Assembly: GCA_030625925.1 (NCBI GenBank)
Contig: DAOUPY010000016.1
Location: 1-12,624 of the forward strand
Direction of reading: 5' to 3'
Length of the DNA: 12,624 nt
From: Fusobacteriaceae bacterium
Lineage (GTDB): Bacteria > Fusobacteriota > Fusobacteriia > Fusobacteriales > Fusobacteriaceae
Part shown: positions 8,355 to 12,624 of the stretch, piece after piece
Layout: every line of letters starts with the position of its first letter
Position numbering within the stretch: the first letter of the stretch is position 1
The notes under the pieces: model-generated
Databases searched by the model: none
The model's input: only the letters and a program-made list of their open reading frames with translations
What the model was told of the DNA's origin: nothing
Made by a program: the position numbers and the translations under genes

Positions 8355-8832
8355 TATAAGTTCTGATATATTTGCCTTAATAAATCCTGCGTATATGTCT
8401 TTAATAATAAGAAAATTTTTGGAAGGTTATACTACAGAAAAAGAAGATGGATGTTTTATATATATTCCTTATATAATAATACCATTATTGTTATCAGAAA
8501 AGACTAGAAGAACTATTCAAAATAGTCAAAATAGAAAAGGGCTTTTAAACTGGATAACTGAATATCCAGAAAACAAAGTACCTTTAAATAAACAAATTAG
8601 AGGATTAAAGAAATATATAAAAGACGCATTATTATTTGGGATACAATTAAATTTATTTTTAATAACAGAAGAAGGAAATTTAAAATTAGGAAATAATAAA
8701 CCAATAAAAAATAAACTAATAGCAACTAATGAAATAAAAGAAGTAATGATAAATGCAGAAAAAATTGGTAAATGGTGTGGGAAAATGAGAAATGAAACAG
8801 ATATATTTTATAATTTAGGAGTAGAAATATGA
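8347..8832 (+). CDS. ABC-3C system middle component (MC3-like)
   Basis: This 161-residue protein without known catalytic motifs matches the small middle-component family of ABC-three-component systems (MC3 type). It has an N-terminal INPAYMSLIIRKFLEGY segment (N13, P14, A15, Y16), a hydrophobic IYIPYIIIPLLLSEKTRR stretch (about 38-55), and KKYIKDALLFGIQLNLFLI (88-106) before a short basic C-terminal half. The hydrophobic stretch is a family feature and I do not read it as a membrane anchor. The role is thought to be bridging the ATPase and the effector. The frame extends upstream to 8329, but AAAGGAG (8334-8340) with spacing 6 selects the ATG at 8347. It overlaps the effector gene by 8 nt and the ATPase gene by 4 nt (ATGA), so its dosage is tied to both. 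Confidence 0.8.
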   Translation: MNNISSDIFALINPAYMSLIIRKFLEGYTTEKEDGCFIYIPYIIIPLLLSEKTRRTIQNSQNRKGLLNWITEYPENKVPLNKQIRGLKKYIKDALLFGIQLNLFLITEEGNLKLGNNKPIKNKLIATNEIKEVMINAEKIGKWCGKMRNETDIFYNLGVEI

Positions 8833-10793
8833 AAAGGTGGAATATAAAAAATATAATTTTATATAATAAAGAAAATATAAATAAAATTTTAAAATTTGAC
8901 ACAACAGGAATAAATATAGTTACTGGTCGCTCCTCTACAGGAAAATCATTAATTATAGAGATTATAGATTATTGTATGGGGTCTTCAGAATGCAATTTAG
9001 CAGATGGCGTAAGGCCAGTATTGTCTTGGGTAGGAATAGTTTTAGAAAAAGGGAACAATCAAATATTGTCATTAAGGAAAGTGACTGATAATAATAAAGT
9101 TAGTAATGAATTTTACTTTGAAACAGGTAGGAGTATAAAGATACCAAAAGGAAATTTAGAATTAGAAGATAAGAATTCTTTAAATAGAGAAATGATTATA
9201 AATAAATTTAATCAATTATTTGGCATAGGTGATGTTAAAAATAATTTTTTTGACAGTGAATATAAAAAAAGTTCTACAATATCAATGAGATATCTTATGT
9301 CATATCTATTACAAGATGATACAGTTATAATAAATAAAAATCATTTGTTAAGAGGCTTAGATACTAGTAAAAAATCAAATATTTGTAATGCAGGATACTA
9401 TTTATTAGGAGCGGTTGAAGAAGAAGTATTGGGGAAAAAAGAAGAATTAAAAAAATTAAAAAGAAGTCAAAATCATCTTTTGAGAAAAAAGGTTGAATTT
9501 GAAAATTTAAAAAAAGAAGAGCATAAAAAACTAGAGAATTTATTATATGAAGGAAGTCAATTAGGAATTTTACCAGAAGAAAAGATAAAAGAATTCAAAA
9601 ATTTAAGTGATTATAAAGTAGAATTAAAAAAGTTTTCAAAACTAGATTTAGTAGTAAAAGGTATAGAAGATAAAAATTTGATAAATGAATTACAAATTAA
9701 CTTAAAAGAAATAAGAAGAAAGGTTACTCATAAAAGATCAGAAATTCAAATGGCAAAAAACCATTTAAATCAATCAACTAAATTTGAAAGAGTAAGTGAT
9801 AAGCAATCTTCAAAGTTACAAATTATTGATGCAATTAGGAATAAAAAAGTAGATAGTGATTGTTTTTGTCCATTATGCGGTTCAGAAACACAAGGTAAAA
9901 ACGAAACTATAAATATTATAGAAACTAAACTTTTAGGCATGAAAAAAGAAATGGCCGATGTCAATATAGAAAGACCTAAAATAGATAAATATATTAACAG
10001 TTTAGAAAATGAACAAGATGAATATTTGATTATAATGAAAGATCTTAAAATAAAAATAGCGAAATTAATAAAAGAAGATAATTTAGAAGAGAGTTTAAGA
10101 CTAGAACAACGACAAAATCAATGGCAAGGAAAAATAAAATATTATTTAGATGATGCTAAGGAACTATCAGAAGAATACAGTTTAGAAGAAGAAGAAAAAT
10201 TACAAAAGACTATCGATGAATTAGAAGAAGAAGTTGGCAGGGGAGCTATAGAAGAAAAGATAGGTGACATTAGAAATGATATTAATTCATATGCGTATGA
10301 AATACTTAAGGAGTTACCTTTAGAAAAAGGGTATACAAATTCTACAGTTAATATTAATCTAAAAAATTACGAAGTAGCAGTAAGAAATTCAATGAAAAAA
10401 ACTTCGATGAAAACAATAGGGTCAGACATGAATTATTTAAGTTTACATGTAGCATCTTTATTAGCTATACATAGACATTTTAATCAAATGGGGAAGCCAT
10501 ATCCAGGATTTTTAATTTTTGATCAAATTAGTAGACCATTCTATCCTGAGGAAGTTAAAGAAGAAAAGGAAATTAATGGGGAAAATTTATCAAAAGAAGA
10601 AGTCTATTTAAAAAAATATTTTGATGTTTTATTTCAAGAAATTATTAGAAATGACTCGCTCCAATTAATAATATTAGAACATGCATATTTTGAAAATGAT
10701 GAAAAGTATAGAACAGCTACTAAATATAGATGGAGATTAGAGGAAGATGGTTTAATACCTGATGAATGGATAAAAAATTTAAAGACGGTTTAA
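8829..10793 (+). CDS. ABC-3C system ATPase, DUF3732 family, SMC/Rad50-like
   Basis: This 654-residue ABC ATPase has its nucleotide-binding halves at the two ends and a long coiled coil between, as in Rad50/SMC proteins. The N-terminal lobe carries Walker A GRSSTGKS (33-40). The coiled coil spans roughly residues 195-500 and is broken near its middle by CFCPLCG (C345, C347, C350), a zinc-hook-like element. The C-terminal lobe has the DUF3732 signature region GSDMNYLSLHVA (531-542), Walker B FLIFDQ (D565, Q566), and an H-loop-like ILEHA (H618). Where most ABC ATPases have Glu after the Walker B Asp, this family has Gln, as here. AGGAG (8817-8821) lies 7 nt before the ATG, which overlaps the preceding stop as ATGA. 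Together with the two upstream genes it makes a complete three-component set. Confidence 0.88.
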   Translation: MKRWNIKNIILYNKENINKILKFDTTGINIVTGRSSTGKSLIIEIIDYCMGSSECNLADGVRPVLSWVGIVLEKGNNQILSLRKVTDNNKVSNEFYFETGRSIKIPKGNLELEDKNSLNREMIINKFNQLFGIGDVKNNFFDSEYKKSSTISMRYLMSYLLQDDTVIINKNHLLRGLDTSKKSNICNAGYYLLGAVEEEVLGKKEELKKLKRSQNHLLRKKVEFENLKKEEHKKLENLLYEGSQLGILPEEKIKEFKNLSDYKVELKKFSKLDLVVKGIEDKNLINELQINLKEIRRKVTHKRSEIQMAKNHLNQSTKFERVSDKQSSKLQIIDAIRNKKVDSDCFCPLCGSETQGKNETINIIETKLLGMKKEMADVNIERPKIDKYINSLENEQDEYLIIMKDLKIKIAKLIKEDNLEESLRLEQRQNQWQGKIKYYLDDAKELSEEYSLEEEEKLQKTIDELEEEVGRGAIEEKIGDIRNDINSYAYEILKELPLEKGYTNSTVNINLKNYEVAVRNSMKKTSMKTIGSDMNYLSLHVASLLAIHRHFNQMGKPYPGFLIFDQISRPFYPEEVKEEKEINGENLSKEEVYLKKYFDVLFQEIIRNDSLQLIILEHAYFENDEKYRTATKYRWRLEEDGLIPDEWIKNLKTV

Positions 10794-10798
10794 ATTTT

Positions 10799-10822
10799 AA
10801 AAAATTATTAGAAATTTTTTTC
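10799..10822 (+). terminator. Weak all-A/T hairpin after the ABC-3C operon
   Basis: AAAAAATT (10799-10806) pairs with AATTTTTT (10813-10820) around a 6-nt loop, 6 nt after the stop codon, and one further T follows. With no G-C pair the stem is weak. A better plus-strand terminator lies at 11027-11054. Confidence 0.3.
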
Positions 10823-11026
10823 AAAGAATGACAAATTACTAGATAAAATGACTTTAAAAATCTCGGATAGTATTGGTATTCCAACAAGTAAAAGTGGTGA
10901 ATTTATAAGAGAATTCACTAAAATTAAATTATTAAGTTAAAAAAATAAAGTTACCTACTTTTCTTGGAATGCTGAATTTTTTATAGAACATTTTAGAGTT
11001 TACACAAAACTTGTAATAGTCCTGTT

Positions 11027-11054
11027 AAGAGTCAAAAATTATTTTGGCTCTTTT
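11027..11054 (+). terminator. Plus-strand terminator downstream of the ABC-3C operon
   Basis: AAGAGTCAAAA (11027-11037) pairs with TTTTGGCTCTT (11042-11052) with one G-U pair and an ATTA loop, followed by more T residues. It is oriented to stop plus-strand transcription before it runs into the convergent gene at 11086. The 292-base tract 10794-11085 holds this hairpin and a 30-codon open frame (about 10849-10941) without a ribosome binding site, and nothing else I can name. Confidence 0.55.
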
Positions 11055-11085
11055 GTTTTGATTTATAATTTTTTCTATATCCTAT

Positions 11086-11679
11086 CTATGATTTATTATG
11101 ATAGGTGTAGCTTATTTTAGAAACGAGAACTCTTTGATACTGCTTTAACTTGCTTTTTTCCTTACTGGGATCTAAAAAAAGCAGAGAAAAAAACTCCCAG
11201 AGGAATACCCATCCTCCTACGTAAAACCCTTCTATAACTATCTCCCAGGCCAGGTGAGTAACGGAAATATATTTTTTTATAATGGAAACTGCAAAAATAA
11301 ACAAAATACCTGAAATAAAATTCCTCATAGCTGATCTATAAATTTTGTAGATCTCCTTTTTTTTCTTTTTGTGCAGGTATAAAAAATAATGTTTAATTTC
11401 CTTTATCCCCTTGGTTTCCTTAACTTGATCATAGATATTTTGAGGCATGTTTATATTCACTAAAAGATTGTACCTAAAGGGAATATCCTCTATAGAATCT
11501 TCCAGATAGACAATTAATTCATCATCTAAATCCCTGTTCTTAAAAGGTGAAAAATCCAGACTACTATAAAGAGCTTCATAGTGATCTACGAAAATATCTA
11601 TTATATAAGAATTGGTTTTCTTATCAAATCTAAAAAGTTCATCTAATTTTATTTCATTTTTTAAATTTTTAAAAATCAT
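11086..11679 (-). CDS. Uncharacterised protein with a C-terminal two-helix membrane segment
   Basis: This 197-residue protein is not one I can assign to a named family. The N-terminal two thirds are soluble and acidic, with a striking segment around residues 40-65: DFSPFKNRDLDDELIVYLED followed by SIEDIPFRYNL. A lysine-rich linker (about 103-110) leads to two adjacent hydrophobic segments (about 120-135 and 140-170, containing WEIVIEGFYVGGWVFLWEFF) and a basic tail. This suggests a cytoplasmic domain anchored by a helical hairpin. The frame can start at a GTG at 11688, but GGGGTGG sits 5 nt upstream of the ATG at 11679, so I prefer that start. The gene is convergent with the ABC-3C operon and divergent from the downstream TauE/SafE gene. 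The stop codon lies in a loose inverted repeat (CCTATC/GATAGG) with no T-run. Confidence 0.75.
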   Translation of the reverse strand: MIFKNLKNEIKLDELFRFDKKTNSYIIDIFVDHYEALYSSLDFSPFKNRDLDDELIVYLEDSIEDIPFRYNLLVNINMPQNIYDQVKETKGIKEIKHYFLYLHKKKKKEIYKIYRSAMRNFISGILFIFAVSIIKKYISVTHLAWEIVIEGFYVGGWVFLWEFFSLLFLDPSKEKSKLKQYQRVLVSKISYTYHNKS

Positions 11680-11791
11680 TTTAACCACCCCGTTTAAGGT
11701 TCTTTATGTTATTTTTTACAAAGTTAAATAAAAAAATCCTTTTTAGGAGTTTTAATAAGAATAATAAAGGAAGGAATTGAAGGAGTGCAGG

Positions 11792-11820
11792 TTGACAGAA
11801 ATAAAAGATTAGCCTATCAT
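11792..11820 (+). promoter_or_regulatory. Near-consensus sigma-70 promoter of the second TauE/SafE gene
   Basis: A consensus TTGACA (11792-11797) is followed after exactly 17 bp by TATCAT (11815-11820). Transcription would start near 11827, giving a leader of about 31 nt with the ribosome binding site. It is one of the best promoter matches in the window. Confidence 0.75.
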
Positions 11821-11857
11821 AAGGATATATATTAATTTTATAAAGGTGGAAAAGACG

Positions 11858-12622
11858 ATGATATTATACTTTGGCATTGGACTGCTGGCAACAATTTTTG
11901 GATCACTGGTTGGATTGGGCGGAGGAGTGGTCATAAAGCCAATTTTAGACGCTATAGGAACTTATGATCTGACTACTATTGGGATACTATCTTCCTTTAC
12001 GGTTTTTTCCATGGCTGCTGTGTCTACAGGAAAACAAATAAAGAAGGGATTTAAAGTAGAAAAAAATATGCTGGTAATAACAGCAGGATCAATATTAGGT
12101 GGTGGAATTGGAAATTCATTATTTGGTATTTTTTTAAAAACTTTAAACAATGAAGGACTTGCCACAGCCATTCAAGGACTTATGTTAGCAGCCCTACTAA
12201 TATTGGTTTTATTTAAAGAAAATCTTCCGAAATATCATTTGAAAAATTATCTGATATTATTTTTAATAGGAATGATCCTAGGAACCATAGCATCTTTTCT
12301 GGGGATAGGTGGAGGGCCGATAAATGTAATGGTATTGGTCTTGCTTCTCAATATGGATATAAAAAAAGCTGCTGTGACTTCAATATTAATAATTTTATTG
12401 TCCCAGTTTGCAAAATTAATCTTGATTTTTGTAGGAGTTGGGTTTAGCAGGTATGATCTGTCAATGCTCTATATGATGATTCCCAGTGGAATTGCAGGAG
12501 GGTTTATAGGAGCTCATTTCAATCATAAATTGAGCCATGAAATTATTCATAGAATATTTAATACCGCTATAATAGCTCTGGTGATCTTAAATTTTTACAA
12601 TGTGGCAAGCAGTTTAGTATAA
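11858..12622 (+). CDS. TauE/SafE-family membrane transporter, second copy
   Basis: This 254-residue polytopic membrane protein has about eight hydrophobic segments and two repeated halves. The first half has the motif GSLVGLGGGVVIKPIL, the second SFLGIGGGPINVMVLVLLL. These paired G-rich motifs with a following Pro are the TauE/SafE hallmark and here are closer to the family consensus than in the copy at 2272. Its substrate is likely a small anion such as sulfite or a sulfonate, but nothing nearby identifies it. A GTG at 11846 is in frame, but AAGGTGGA (11843-11850) overlaps it and lies 7 nt before the ATG at 11858, so the ATG is the start. Its stop codon (12620-12622) is 2 nt from the window end, so any operon partner would be outside. 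Confidence 0.9.
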   Translation: MILYFGIGLLATIFGSLVGLGGGVVIKPILDAIGTYDLTTIGILSSFTVFSMAAVSTGKQIKKGFKVEKNMLVITAGSILGGGIGNSLFGIFLKTLNNEGLATAIQGLMLAALLILVLFKENLPKYHLKNYLILFLIGMILGTIASFLGIGGGPINVMVLVLLLNMDIKKAAVTSILIILLSQFAKLILIFVGVGFSRYDLSMLYMMIPSGIAGGFIGAHFNHKLSHEIIHRIFNTAIIALVILNFYNVASSLV

Positions 12623-12624
12623 AG

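Noticed and set aside
8456..8500. Transmembrane anchor in the middle component
   Set aside because: The hydrophobic stretch contains internal Pro and Tyr residues and corresponds to the conserved core seen in soluble MC3-like proteins.
10849..10941. Small gene of 30 codons after the ABC-3C operon
   Set aside because: It has no ribosome binding site and no recognisable family, and is short enough to occur by chance in AT-rich DNA.
6898..11085. CRISPR array, tRNA or integrase-type mobile element around the defence cassette
   Set aside because: I saw no regularly spaced long repeats, no tRNA-like cloverleaf, and no integrase or transposase gene; the short repeats present do not fit any of these.
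11081..11105. Terminator for the minus-strand gene ending at 11086
   Set aside because: The CCTATC/GATAGG stem is only 6 bp with a 13-nt loop and is followed on the minus strand by A residues instead of T residues.
11787..11837. Leader peptide upstream of the second TauE/SafE gene
   Set aside because: The short GTG-started frame runs through the -35 and -10 of a strong promoter, so it would not be on that transcript, and its upstream GGAG is too close to the start.

Overview
The window looks like chromosomal DNA of a low-GC anaerobe, most likely a member of the Fusobacteriota (Ilyobacter / Propionigenium / Psychrilyobacter type). This is inferred from the strong A+T bias, heavy use of AGA and ATA codons, strong AGGAGG-type ribosome binding sites, and the style of the SerRS and class II aldolase proteins. 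No 16S rRNA or other decisive marker is present, so the placement is tentative.

Layout. (1) 1-1954, minus strand: a two-gene operon of a GT4-type glycosyltransferase followed, with an 11-nt overlap, by a zinc-ribbon/coiled-coil protein that runs off the left edge. (2) 1955-3455: a divergent intergenic region, a TauE/SafE-family membrane transporter on the plus strand, then a non-coding stretch with a 14-bp perfect terminator-like hairpin. (3) 3456-5795, plus strand: a radical-SAM-linked DUF2344 protein, serS, and a small membrane protein overlapping the end of serS. serS is broken by a one-base deletion at about 4490, which is either a sequence error or a real lesion. (4) 5808-6897: fba (class II fructose-bisphosphate aldolase) with its own recognisable promoter and a strong terminator. 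(5) 7149-10793: a compact three-gene operon that is visibly richer in A+T than its neighbours and matches the ABC-three-component (ABC-3C) conflict/defence architecture. Its genes are an effector with an N-terminal PD-(D/E)XK-like nuclease module and an ABC-3C C-terminal domain, a small middle component (MC3-like), and a DUF3732 SMC/Rad50-like ATPase with a zinc-hook-like CPLC motif. (6) 10794-11085: a gene-poor tract. (7) 11086-11679, minus strand: an unrecognised protein with two hydrophobic segments. (8) 11792-12622: a second TauE/SafE transporter behind a near-consensus promoter.

The housekeeping genes (serS, fba) are ordinary. The ABC-3C cassette is the accessory element and the most interesting object here. 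Its genes overlap by 8 and 4 nt, so they are probably translated together. By family logic the ATPase would sense or load onto nucleic acid, the middle component would bridge, and the nuclease would act as the toxic effector. ABC-3C systems were defined mainly by comparative genomics, so this assignment is family-based and its activity is unproven.
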